Shown here in pieces: positions 37,440 through 46,024 of a stretch of 64,000 bases of DNA. The position numbers were made by a program, and so were the translations under genes. The stretch lies in NCBI RefSeq assembly GCF_040907265.1, contig NZ_JBFOHP010000002.1, positions 7,688,001 to 7,752,000 on the forward strand, written 5' to 3'. The notes below the pieces were generated by a model. The model was not told the DNA's origin. It made no database searches and saw only the letters and a program-made list of their open reading frames with translations. Every line of letters starts with the position of its first letter. The stretch's first letter is position 1. This DNA is from Streptomyces sclerotialus (lineage in GTDB: Bacteria > Actinomycetota > Actinomycetes > Streptomycetales > Streptomycetaceae).

Positions 37440-37589
37440 GGTCTGTGACGGAATTCTTCGGTCGGTTTCGATCGACGGGTCGTGTGGACGCCCGCACCGC
37501 GTCACTATGGGCCCTGAACCGGTGTGAACGGATTATGGATGACCGGATGACCGGTGGACGGATGAGTCGGCTGAAGGGAGGCGGCCGGG

Positions 37590-37952
37590 ATGCTTCTCAA
37601 GACCCGGACCGACAGGCGCGTACGCATCGAACGGTGGCCGGTCCCCGCCGGCTCGCCCACCTTGGCGAAACTGGCCGTGGTGGGCGTGCTCGACGGAGAA
37701 AGCGTCACCGCGCTGTGCGACGCCACCGCGGCGGTCATGGCGGGCGGCACACGGCACCTCCGGCTGGACCTCGCCGGCGTCACGGCCTGCGACAACGCCG
37801 GCCTCTACACCCTCCTCGGCGTGCAGAGCGCGCTGCGCTCCATGAGCGGCAGCCTCGTCCTGCTCCGCCCGAGCCTCCCTGTCCACACCGGCCTCAGGGC
37901 CGCCCGCCTGCACCTCAGGCTGGTCATCGCGCCGCCCGGCTCGGTGATGTAG
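37590..37952 (+). CDS. STAS domain protein without the phospho-acceptor serine
   Basis: 120 residues, anti-sigma-factor antagonist fold (LAVVGVLDGESVTALCDATA, HLRLDLAGVT). In active antagonists the next loop is DSSG or DSTG, the serine being phosphorylated by the anti-sigma kinase; here it reads CDNAGLYTLLG, so the acceptor is missing. It may be constitutively active, or bind without phospho-control. ATG 37590 has AAGGGAGG upstream. No anti-sigma or sigma gene is adjacent. Confidence 0.8.
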   Translation: MLLKTRTDRRVRIERWPVPAGSPTLAKLAVVGVLDGESVTALCDATAAVMAGGTRHLRLDLAGVTACDNAGLYTLLGVQSALRSMSGSLVLLRPSLPVHTGLRAARLHLRLVIAPPGSVM

Positions 37953-37981
37953 CGGCGTGGGCGTGCGCTCGTCCGGTGTGT

Positions 37982-38467
37982 TCAGCCGGCCGCGTCCGCC
38001 GGCGGCAGCAGCGGGCCGCACGTCCAGCGCTGGAAGACCAGCCGGGTCTCGACCCGGGCCACCTCGCGGCGGGCCGTGAACTCGTCCAGTACCAGCCGCT
38101 GGAGATCGGCGGCATCCCGTACGGCGACGTGGACGAGGTAGTCCTCGGGCCCGGTGAGGTGGAAGAGGGAGAGCGCCTCCGGCAGTGAGCGGATGCGCTC
38201 CACGAACGGGCCGACCAGCTCGCGGCGGTGCGGACGCACCTGCACCGACAGCAGCGCCTGCAGGCCGCGGCCCAGTTTCGCGGGGTCCAGCCGCAGTTCG
38301 TGTCCGAGGATCACGCCGCTGCGCCGCAGCCGGGTCACCCGGTCCAGACAGGTCGACGGCGCGACGCCGACCGACGCGGCCAGCTCGCGGTACGTGGTCC
38401 GGGCGTCGTTCTGCAGCAGGCGTAAAATCTCCAGGTCCACCGGATCGAGACGCACAGAGTCGGCCAT
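37982..38467 (-). CDS. Lrp/AsnC family regulator
   Basis: 161 residues. HTH at residues 8-55 (TTYRELAASVGVAPSTCLDRVTRL) and a RAM domain (LFHLTGPEDYLVHVAVRDAA). ATG 38467. Divergent from the trans-sulfuration enzyme gene with 59 bases between starts. This Lrp plus amino-acid-lyase arrangement strongly suggests substrate-induced control of the enzyme. Confidence 0.9.
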   Translation of the reverse strand: MADSVRLDPVDLEILRLLQNDARTTYRELAASVGVAPSTCLDRVTRLRRSGVILGHELRLDPAKLGRGLQALLSVQVRPHRRELVGPFVERIRSLPEALSLFHLTGPEDYLVHVAVRDAADLQRLVLDEFTARREVARVETRLVFQRWTCGPLLPPADAAG

Positions 38468-38526
38468 GTCCCGAACGTAACACGGAAGTTGACCATCCGG
38501 TCAGGGCGCCCGACCAGCATCATGCC

Positions 38527-39807
38527 ATGACCCACTCACCCGCGCGCCCGGACCGCGCCGCCACCACCGCCGTCCCCCGTGCCACCCCCGGCCCCGCGCC
38601 CGCCGGCGCGCCGCTCCGTGCCCTCGCCACCGAAGCCGTGCACGCCGGCCGCGAGGACCTCGCCGCCCAAGGACTGCACGCGGCCCCGCTCGACCTGTCC
38701 ACCACCTATCCCTCGGCGGACAGCCGTGCCGAGGCCGCCCGCCTCGACGCGTTCGCCGCCACCGGGGCCGAGTTCGAGGGGCCGCCCGTCTACGGCCGGC
38801 TCGGCAACCCCACCGTCGCCCGCTTCGAGGCCGCGCTCGCCCGCCTCGAAGGCACCGAGTCCGCCGTCGCCTTCGCCAGCGGCATGGCCGCCCTCACCGC
38901 CTGTCTCCTGGTCCGGCACGCCGAAGGCCTGCGCCATGTCGTCGCCGTACGCCCCCTGTACGGCTGCAGCGACCACCTGCTGACCGGCGGGCTGCTCGGT
39001 ACGGAGGTGACCTGGACCGACCCGGCCGGCGTCGCCGACGCGCTCCGGCCCGACACCGGCCTGGTCATGGTCGAGAGCCCGGCCAACCCCACGCTCGCCG
39101 AGACCGACCTCGCGGCCGTCGCGCGCGCCTGCGGCTCCGTACCGCTGCTGGCCGACAACACCTTCGCCACGCCCGTACTGCAACGCCCCGCCGAGGCCGG
39201 TGCGCGGCTGGTGCTGCACAGCGCGACCAAGTACCTCGGCGGTCACGGCGACGTGCTGGGCGGCGTGGTGGCCTGCGACGAGGAGTTCGCGCGGCGGCTG
39301 CGCCAGGTGCGGTTCACCACCGGCGGCGTGCTGCACCCGCTCGCCGGCTACCTGCTGCTGCGCGGACTGGCCACCCTGCCCGTACGGATGCGGGCCGCGT
39401 CCGCCACCGCGGCCGAGCTGGCCCGGCGGCTCGCCGGCCACCCGGAGGTGGCCCGGGCGCACTACCCGAAGCTCGGCGGCGCGATGGTCGCGTTCGAGGT
39501 GTGCGGGGACCCGCACGACGTGATCGCCGGGGTGCGTCTGATCACCCCGGCGGTCAGCCTCGGCAGCGTCGACACGCTCCTCCAGCACCCGGCCTCGATC
39601 AGCCACCGCATCGTCGACGCCGCCGACCGCGCGACCGGCGGCATCTCCGAACGGCTGCTGCGGATGTCGGTGGGCCTGGAGGACGTCGAGGACCTGTGGC
39701 GGGACCTCGATGCGGCGCTCAGCGGTGGGCCGTCTCCCGTCCGGCGGTCTCCCGGTCGGCGGGTACCGGCAGCGGCCGGCGCCGCAGCCCCGCCGGCCGG
39801 GCCGTGA
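38527..39807 (+). CDS. PLP-dependent trans-sulfuration enzyme (methionine gamma-lyase/cystathionine lyase type)
   Basis: 426 residues of the Cys/Met metabolism family. PLP Lys in LHSATKYLGGHGDVLGG; aromatic stacking/phosphate residues in VYGRLGNPTVARFE and FASGMAA; PLACE of the pyridine Asp is VPLLADNTFATPVLQ. C-terminal region SLGSVDTLLQHPASISHR is typical of methionine gamma-lyase/O-acetylhomoserine sulfhydrylase; the exact reaction is open. ATG 38527. The last 30 codons overlap the opposite-strand 3' end of the ACT-GNAT gene by 89 bases. Confidence 0.88.
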   Translation: MTHSPARPDRAATTAVPRATPGPAPAGAPLRALATEAVHAGREDLAAQGLHAAPLDLSTTYPSADSRAEAARLDAFAATGAEFEGPPVYGRLGNPTVARFEAALARLEGTESAVAFASGMAALTACLLVRHAEGLRHVVAVRPLYGCSDHLLTGGLLGTEVTWTDPAGVADALRPDTGLVMVESPANPTLAETDLAAVARACGSVPLLADNTFATPVLQRPAEAGARLVLHSATKYLGGHGDVLGGVVACDEEFARRLRQVRFTTGGVLHPLAGYLLLRGLATLPVRMRAASATAAELARRLAGHPEVARAHYPKLGGAMVAFEVCGDPHDVIAGVRLITPAVSLGSVDTLLQHPASISHRIVDAADRATGGISERLLRMSVGLEDVEDLWRDLDAALSGGPSPVRRSPGRRVPAAAGAAAPPAGP

Positions 39808-41014
39808 TCACCAGCGTGCCCTCCTCGACCTGGTAGTCCAGCGGCAGCCCCAGGCCCCGCATGGCCGCCACCATCCCGGTGTTGGACGCCTGCGTGATCG
39901 CGTACACGCTCTCGCAGCCCGCCTCGGCGGCCATGGCGACCAGCCGCTCCAGCAGCTCGGCGCCGATGCCGCGGCGCTGCCACGCGTCCTCCACCAGCAG
40001 CGCCACCTCGGTCTCGTCGCCGTCCCACAGCAGGTGACCCAGCGCCACCAGCCGCCCGGACGCGGTCTCCACGGCCAGTGTGCGGCCGTGCCGCGGGCCC
40101 AGCAGGTGGTCGAGGTAGCCGTCGGCGTCGTGCACCGGCCCGTGGTAGCGCAGCGCCAGCGTCCGCTCCGAGCAGCGGTCGTGCATCTCGCGGGCCGCCG
40201 CGAGGTCGGAGGTGTCGGCGCGGCGTACGGTGAGGGGGCTGCCCTCGGGGAGGGTGAGGGTGTCGCGGCGCTCCGGGACCCGCCGGCCCAGCCGCGCGTC
40301 CAGCTCCACCAGCGCCCGTACCCGCGCGAACTCGGTCGGGGTGAAGGGCAGCTGAGGCCGCTCGATGGTGATCGAACCCCCGGACGGGTCGCGGAACTTC
40401 ATGATGTGGTCCTCGAGAACGCCTTCGGCCGGCACCCGTTCGGCCAACGGCTCGCCCTTCAGCGTGCGCGCGGGTACCGAACGGATGGTGCAGCGGCCCA
40501 GCAACTGCCGCAGCGCCAGAGGAAGTTCAGCGGAGTCCAGGGCCGTACGGGTGGCCAGGGACAGCATACGGGCCGGCGCGTCGACCAGATCATGGGCATC
40601 GGCACGTTCCAGCCAGGTGTCCCGGCCGCCCGCCGCGGACACCGCGCCCACCAGCACACGCCGCTCCGGGGTGCCCGGCACCCGCAGCAGGAACTCGTCC
40701 ACCGTGCCGTCCGACAGCGGGTGGGTCTGCAGGCTCAGGATGTCCACCCGGTGCGCGGCCAGCGCCTGGCACAGCGCGGCCAGACTGCCCGGCTCGTCCC
40801 GTACGGTCGTCCGCATGCGCCACAGCGTCGTCTCGGGGAGCCCCGCGCCCTCGGCGAGAACGGGGGCCGACGACGCCGCGGCGCCGGTATCGCCCGGCGG
40901 CGGCGCGTGTTCATGGCGACGTGACCTGCTCAGGGTGAGGCCGGTGACGAGGCGGTCGGCGGCCCGCCGCCACATCGAACGGCGGGCAGTGCGGTACTCG
41001 GTTTTCTCAGTCAT
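39719..41014 (-). CDS. ACT-domain / GNAT acetyltransferase fusion
   Basis: 431 residues. Residues about 55-115 form an ACT amino-acid-binding fold (RTTVRDEPGSLAALCQALAA, VDILSLQTHPLSDGTVDEF). A middle linker follows, then a GNAT domain (about 265-415) with the acetyl-CoA loop in DAWQRRGIGAELLERL. Such fusions suggest allosteric acetylation of an enzyme or protein in response to an amino acid. ATG 41014 has a weak binding site; longer in-frame starts exist. It ends inside the 3' part of the PLP enzyme gene. Confidence 0.82.
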   Translation of the reverse strand: MTEKTEYRTARRSMWRRAADRLVTGLTLSRSRRHEHAPPPGDTGAAASSAPVLAEGAGLPETTLWRMRTTVRDEPGSLAALCQALAAHRVDILSLQTHPLSDGTVDEFLLRVPGTPERRVLVGAVSAAGGRDTWLERADAHDLVDAPARMLSLATRTALDSAELPLALRQLLGRCTIRSVPARTLKGEPLAERVPAEGVLEDHIMKFRDPSGGSITIERPQLPFTPTEFARVRALVELDARLGRRVPERRDTLTLPEGSPLTVRRADTSDLAAAREMHDRCSERTLALRYHGPVHDADGYLDHLLGPRHGRTLAVETASGRLVALGHLLWDGDETEVALLVEDAWQRRGIGAELLERLVAMAAEAGCESVYAITQASNTGMVAAMRGLGLPLDYQVEEGTLVITARPAGLRRRPLPVPADRETAGRETAHR

Positions 41015-41101
41015 GCACCCCAGCATCACCGACCGGTGTTGCATGATCACGAACGACTTGTGTCCGCCAGGTAAAGGACGCAATCGCCTCTACTGTCCGA
41101 C

Positions 41102-42673
41102 TCACCCAGGTTGCAAGGTCTGGCTGAACAGCACCTCACCGCTGTCCTGCCGCAGCCGCACCGTCAGCTCCCCGCTCCCGCCGTCGATGTCGACCTCACC
41201 GAAGTACTGCGGTGTCTCGGCCGGTGAGGTGTTCGCCCGGTCCGGCGCCTTCACGAACCGCTGCTCGGGCCCGAACGTGCCGTCCAGCTTCACCGCCGGG
41301 AACCCGCCCGCGTTCAGCGGCCCGGAGACGAACTCCCAGAAGGGCTCGAAGTCCTTGAACGCCGCCCGCGACGGGTCGTAGTGCTGCGCCGAGGTGTAGT
41401 GGACGTCCGCCGTCAGCCACACCGTGCCCGTGATCCGCCGGTGCTTGATGTGCCGCAGCACCTCCGCGATCTGCAGCTCCCGCCCCAGCGGCTGCCCCGG
41501 ATCGCCCTGCGCCACCGCCTCGAAGCGGGTCTTGCCGTCCGGCACGACCAGCCCCAGCGGCATGTCGGACGCGATCACCTTCCACACCGCCCGCGACCGC
41601 GACAGCTCCCGCTTGAGCCACCGCAACTGCTCGGCGCCCAGGATGCCCTGCGCGTCCTCCGTCTGCCGTCCGTCGGAGTTGGCGTTCCGGTACGTCCGCA
41701 TGTCCAGCACGAACACGTCCAGCAGCGGCCCGTGACGGACCACCCGGTACACCCGCCCCTGCCCGTCCGGGCGCAGCGTGCGGATCGGGAAGTACTCGCC
41801 GAACGCCCGCAGGGAGCGCGCGGCCAGCACGTCCACGTCCTTCACCTGGTACCGGTCGTCGTCCAGGATCTGCCCCGGATACCAGTTGTTGCGCACCTCG
41901 TGGTCGTCCCACTGGGTGATCGTGGGCACCTGCGCGTTGAACCGCCGCAGGTTGTCGTCCAGCAGGTTGTACCGGAAGGCGCCGCGGAACTCCGCCAGCG
42001 TCTCGGCGACCTTCGACTTCTCCTCGGTGGTCACGTTCCGCCAGATCCGCCCGTCCGGCAGCGTCACACTGGCCGTGATCGGTCCGTCGGCGTAGATGTT
42101 GTCGCCGCTGCACAGGAAGAAGTCCGGGTTCCGGCGCCGCATCTCCTCGTAGATCCGGTAACCGCCGCGGTCGGGGTTGATGCCCCAGCCCTGCCCGGCG
42201 AGGTCTCCGGACCAGTGGAACCGCACGTCCTCGCGCCGCTTCACCGGCGCCGTACGGAACGTACCGGTCACCGGCTCGCCCGTCCGCCGGGGATCGTCGG
42301 GATCGGCGAGCGTGACCCGGTAGTGGATCTGCTCGCCGGGCGGCAGGCCGCGCAGCGACGTGACCCCGGTGAAGTCCGTGCCCGCGCCGACCACCGGGCC
42401 GCGCCAGGTCCGCGCGTTGCGGAACGACTCGGTCGCCGCCGTCTCCACGGTCATCCGCGCGGGCCGGTCCGACCGTACCCACACCAGCCCCGAACCGGTC
42501 GTCACGTCGCCCACCTGCACGCCCCAGCCGGCGCTCGGCCGCCCGTCGCGTGCCTGGGCCGGAGCCGCGCAGCCGATCGCGGGCAGCGCGAACCCGGCGG
42601 ACGCGGCCGCCGCCCCGTACAGCACCGAACGCCGCCCGATCGCTCTGCCGTCCGCCGCCGCTCCCTGCGCCAT
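41102..42673 (-). CDS. phoD: PhoD-type alkaline phosphatase, Tat-exported
   Basis: 523 residues. Twin-arginine signal at the N-terminus (GRRSVLYGAAAASAGFALPA), then a PhoD N-terminal domain and the metallophosphatase domain (HWSGDLAGQGWG, SGDNIYADGPI, ITQWDDHEVRNNW, VWLTADVHYTSAQHY). Ca/Fe-dependent phosphodiesterase-phosphomonoesterase outside the cell. ATG 42673 has GGGAGGA upstream; the frame extends further but that part is not gene-like. No perfect PHO box was identified. Confidence 0.92.
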   Translation of the reverse strand: MAQGAAADGRAIGRRSVLYGAAAASAGFALPAIGCAAPAQARDGRPSAGWGVQVGDVTTGSGLVWVRSDRPARMTVETAATESFRNARTWRGPVVGAGTDFTGVTSLRGLPPGEQIHYRVTLADPDDPRRTGEPVTGTFRTAPVKRREDVRFHWSGDLAGQGWGINPDRGGYRIYEEMRRRNPDFFLCSGDNIYADGPITASVTLPDGRIWRNVTTEEKSKVAETLAEFRGAFRYNLLDDNLRRFNAQVPTITQWDDHEVRNNWYPGQILDDDRYQVKDVDVLAARSLRAFGEYFPIRTLRPDGQGRVYRVVRHGPLLDVFVLDMRTYRNANSDGRQTEDAQGILGAEQLRWLKRELSRSRAVWKVIASDMPLGLVVPDGKTRFEAVAQGDPGQPLGRELQIAEVLRHIKHRRITGTVWLTADVHYTSAQHYDPSRAAFKDFEPFWEFVSGPLNAGGFPAVKLDGTFGPEQRFVKAPDRANTSPAETPQYFGEVDIDGGSGELTVRLRQDSGEVLFSQTLQPG

Positions 42674-42890
42674 GTGGATCCTCCCGTGGTCCGATCGTCC
42701 TCGATGACGTCCCGTTCGTACCGGTGCCCGATGCCCCGCAGCCGAACGCACGGTGAACAACCGGATGACGGCGGTACGGAAGCGCGGAACCGGCCCATGG
42801 TCGCAAGCCGGAGGGGCGAAGGCCAGGATCACGGCGCCGTTCGAGGACCGCGGCGCCGCTGTCCGGTCCTGCTGCCGCGCCTACGGGTAT

Positions 42891-42920
42891 TGCACCGCAC
42901 GTTCCAAAACCTGCTACGGT
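42891..42920 (+). promoter_or_regulatory. leaderless-type promoter for tetR
   Basis: TTGCAC (42891-42896), 18-base spacer, TACGGT (42915-42920), 6 bases, then ATG 42927. A transcript starting about 7 bases after the -10 would begin at or next to the start codon. Confidence 0.65.
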
Positions 42921-42926
42921 CCTTCC

Positions 42927-43523
42927 ATGGCCCGACCGCGGATGTTCGACGAGGAGCGGGCCCTGGACGCGGCGATGCGCACCTTCTGGGCGAACGGCTA
43001 CGAAGCCACCTCGACCCAGGACCTGTGCGAAGCCACCGGCCTGGGCCGCAGCAGCATCTACAACACCTTCCGCAGTAAACACGACCTCTTCGCGCGGTCG
43101 CTGGCGCGCTACATCGACACGATGACGTCCCGCCAGCTCGCCATCCTGGAGGACCAGGACCGGCTGCCGCTCGACCGCCTCCGCGCCCTCTTCGACGTGA
43201 TCATCGCGGACGACATGGGGAATCGGAGTGACGGCCGCAGCCCCGGCTGTCTCACCGTCAACACCACCGTGGAGCTGGCCGGCCGGGACACCGAAGCCGC
43301 CCGGATGCTCGCCCGCGACACGGAACGCCGGCTGGTGGCGCTCCGGATCGTCATCGAGGCGGGGCAGCGGGACGGCGGGATCGCCACGACGCGCGACGCC
43401 GACGCGCTCGCCCGCTTCGTCAGCGCGGTGATCGGCGGCATGCGGGTCGCAGGCCAGGGCGGCGCGGACCGCGCGGCCCTGGAGTCCATCGCGGAGACGG
43501 CGCTGACGGCCCTGACGCCGTGA
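42927..43523 (+). CDS. TetR family regulator
   Basis: 198 residues. HTH at about residues 22-48 (STQDLCEATGLGRSSIYNTF), then a ligand domain with the Cys of GRSPGCLTVNTTVEL, a layout like AcrR/QacR-type drug regulators. It precedes an MFS exporter gene in the same direction and probably represses it; the ORF end is followed by a 41-base tandem duplication. ATG 42927 lacks a ribosome binding site, consistent with the promoter immediately upstream. Divergent from phoD. Confidence 0.9.
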   Translation: MARPRMFDEERALDAAMRTFWANGYEATSTQDLCEATGLGRSSIYNTFRSKHDLFARSLARYIDTMTSRQLAILEDQDRLPLDRLRALFDVIIADDMGNRSDGRSPGCLTVNTTVELAGRDTEAARMLARDTERRLVALRIVIEAGQRDGGIATTRDADALARFVSAVIGGMRVAGQGGADRAALESIAETALTALTP

Positions 43524-43574
43524 TGCCCTGACGTCCTGATGCGCTGACGGCCCTGACGCCGTGACGCCCTGACG
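43501..43574 (+). repeat. 41-bp tandem duplication across the tetR stop
   Basis: The 33 bases at 43501-43533 recur at 43542-43574 with one change (period 41). The first copy covers the last tetR codons and stop, the second lies in the gap to the MFS gene. GCCCTGACG-type words recur within each copy. Confidence 0.85.
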
Positions 43575-43682
43575 GTGCGCCCGGCTCCCGCCCTGCGGGG
43601 CGGACCCGCTCTGCCCAAGTTCTGTACTGACCTATCCATAACTATGTCCGCTCACCTCACGACGCGACGAAGGAGCACACCC

Positions 43683-44924
43683 GTGCCTCGTGCCGTATAC
43701 GTCCTCGCCCTCGGCATCTTCGCCATGGTGACCAGTGAGTTCGTGGTCGCCGGCCTGATGCCGCAGATGGCGGCGGGCCTGGACGCGACCGTCCCGCAGA
43801 TCGGCTACCTCATCACCGCCTTCGCGGCGGCCATGGCCCTGGGCGGCCCGTTCCTCACCGTGGCCCTGCTGAAGCTGCCCCGGAAGCGCGCGCTCGCCGT
43901 GCTGTTCGCGGTCTTCCTGGCCGGCAACGTACTGGCGGCCACCGCATCCGGCTACCCGGTCATGACGGCCGCCCGCATCGTGACCGGCATCGCCGCACAG
44001 GCCTTCTTCGGCGTCGCCATTTCGATGTGCGCGCAGCTGACCCGCCCGGAGGTCCGCGGCCGGGCCGTCTCCGTCGCGCTCAACGGCCTGATGCTCGGCA
44101 CGCTGCTCGGCCTGCCCCTGTCCACGCTGATCGGCGAACACTTCGGCTGGCGCGCGGCGTTCTGGGCGATATCCGGGCTCACCGTGCTCGCGGCCGTCGC
44201 CACCCTGGTCGGCGTCCCGCGTACGGAGGGCGCCGAGCAGAGCGGGGGCTTCCGCGCCGAACTGGCCGTCTTCCGGCGGTCCCGGCTCTGGCTGACCCTC
44301 TCGACCAGCACGTTCGTCATCGGCGCGACCTTCGCGGCGTTCAGCTACCTCAACCCCGTCCTGACCGGGCTCACCGGGTTCGCCACCGGGACGATCCCAC
44401 TGGTGCTGATCGCGTACGGCGCCGCCACCGTCATCGGCAACACGGTCGTCGGCCGCCTCGCCGACCGTCACGCACTGCCCGTCCTGCTGACCGGCCTGTT
44501 CCTGAACCTGCTGTTCCTCACCGGCTTCGCCCTGTTCGCCGGTCTCCCCGTCCCCGCCGTGGTGTGCGTGCTGGGCATCGGCCTGGTCGGCGTGACCATG
44601 AACCCCGCGCTGGTCACCCGCGTACAGCGGGCCGGGAACGCCGGGCCGATGGTCAACACCGTGCACTCCTCGTTCATCACCTTCGGTGTCATGACCGGCT
44701 CCTCGCTCGGCGGCCTGGCCATCGGCTCCTTCGGCCTCCGGGCCCCGATGTGGCTGGGGGCGGCGCTGGCCGCGACGGGCCTCGTGACGCTGGTACCGGA
44801 TCTGGTCCGGCGGACGGTGACGGTACGGACACCGGCCGGGCACCGCCCCGAGGCGCCCGCCCAGCCCCTCAGGGAGGAACCCGCCGCCGAGTGCGCGGGG
44901 GCGGCTCCCGCGCCGCGTGGGTAA
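43683..44924 (+). CDS. MFS drug exporter (DHA1 type)
   Basis: 413 residues, 12 predicted helices. Motif VLALGIFAMVTSEFVVAGLMP at the N-terminus is typical of AraJ/Cmx-type exporters; loop-2 and motif C are present (LNGLMLGTLLGLPL). GTG 43683 has AAGGAG 8 bases upstream; ATG 43644 would add 13 residues. The TetR gene just upstream is the probable regulator. Substrate unknown. Confidence 0.88.
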   Translation: MPRAVYVLALGIFAMVTSEFVVAGLMPQMAAGLDATVPQIGYLITAFAAAMALGGPFLTVALLKLPRKRALAVLFAVFLAGNVLAATASGYPVMTAARIVTGIAAQAFFGVAISMCAQLTRPEVRGRAVSVALNGLMLGTLLGLPLSTLIGEHFGWRAAFWAISGLTVLAAVATLVGVPRTEGAEQSGGFRAELAVFRRSRLWLTLSTSTFVIGATFAAFSYLNPVLTGLTGFATGTIPLVLIAYGAATVIGNTVVGRLADRHALPVLLTGLFLNLLFLTGFALFAGLPVPAVVCVLGIGLVGVTMNPALVTRVQRAGNAGPMVNTVHSSFITFGVMTGSSLGGLAIGSFGLRAPMWLGAALAATGLVTLVPDLVRRTVTVRTPAGHRPEAPAQPLREEPAAECAGAAPAPRG

Positions 44925-44932
44925 CGCCCCGT

Positions 44933-45784
44933 TCACACCCCCGCCGGGGCCACCGTGTCCAGGATGACGCGGGCCACCAGGGCCGGGTCGTCGTTCATGG
45001 GGACGTGGCCGCAGCCGGGGAGGCGTATGAGGCGGGCGCCGGGGATCACGCGCTTGGCCCGCAGGCCCTGGCGGGGCAGGAGCAGCCGGTCGCGGTCGCC
45101 CCAGCCTATGGTCACGGGGAGGTCCGGGATGTCGTGCTGGAAGAGCACACCGGGGCCGCGGCCGGCGGCGAGCGTCGCGGTGAAGCCGGGCGCCTCCCGC
45201 AGCGCCCGCGTCTCGGCCGCCACCGCGGCCGGCGAACGGCGCGCGGGGCGCGCGTATATGGAGCTGGTCAGCGCGGCGCGGCCGGCCGCCGAGCGGGCCA
45301 GCGCCTCGACCACCGGCTGGGGCAGCGCCTTCGCGCCGGCCCGCATGCCGAGCAGGACACCGAAGGCGTACCGGCGTTCGGCCTCGGTCCAGAACCCCGC
45401 CGGGGACAGAGCCGTCACCGACCGTGCGGCCCCGGCCAGGCCCAGCTCCAGCGCGAGCAGTCCGCCGAGCGAGTTGCCCACCACGTGCGGCCGTTCGACG
45501 CCCAGCGCCGCGAAGGCGTCCGTGAGCAGCGGGACCACCGACGTCAAGCCGTACGGCACGCCGTCGGGCAGCGCGGGGGACGCGCCGAAGCCCGGAAGGT
45601 CCAGCGCGATCACGTCGTGCGAGGCGGCCAGGACGCTGAACACCGGCTCCCAGGCCTGGTAGTGGTGGCCGATGCCGTGCAGCAGCACGACCGGCTCGCC
45701 GGCGCCCTTGCGCTCGTACGCGACCGAGAACGGCGGACGGCCGTCGGGGGAGACGTGCAGGGAGGAGGCCGTGGCGGTCGTCAT
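44933..45784 (-). CDS. alpha/beta hydrolase
   Basis: 283 residues. Nucleophile Ser in VVGNSLGGLLAL, oxyanion HG in LLHGIGHHY, acid Asp in GWGDRDRLLLP and His in LPGCGHVPMNDDP, so a complete triad. No signal peptide. ATG 45784 has GAAGGAG upstream. It lies 8 bases from the end of the MFS gene (convergent) and is divergent from the ECF sigma gene; in other actinomycetes the latter often controls an oxidoreductase or lyase, not a hydrolase. Confidence 0.9.
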   Translation of the reverse strand: MTTATASSLHVSPDGRPPFSVAYERKGAGEPVVLLHGIGHHYQAWEPVFSVLAASHDVIALDLPGFGASPALPDGVPYGLTSVVPLLTDAFAALGVERPHVVGNSLGGLLALELGLAGAARSVTALSPAGFWTEAERRYAFGVLLGMRAGAKALPQPVVEALARSAAGRAALTSSIYARPARRSPAAVAAETRALREAPGFTATLAAGRGPGVLFQHDIPDLPVTIGWGDRDRLLLPRQGLRAKRVIPGARLIRLPGCGHVPMNDDPALVARVILDTVAPAGV

Positions 45785-46024
45785 GGGGACTCCTTCGGGG
45801 GGAGGGGAAGCCGCTGGGGTGGGTGCGTCTGCGGGGGCCGTACGGGGCCGTACGTGGGGGCGGCCCGATAGACACCATGTCAGCAATAATTACCGGGCGG
45901 TAGCGGGCGAACGTGAATGCGTCGCGGGAGGGCGGGGCCGGGCGCACCGCCGACGCGGCGCCACGATCGCGCAACTGTGCGGTATCCGCTGGACAATGCG
46001 CGGCCGCCCCGCTGGGATGGGGGC

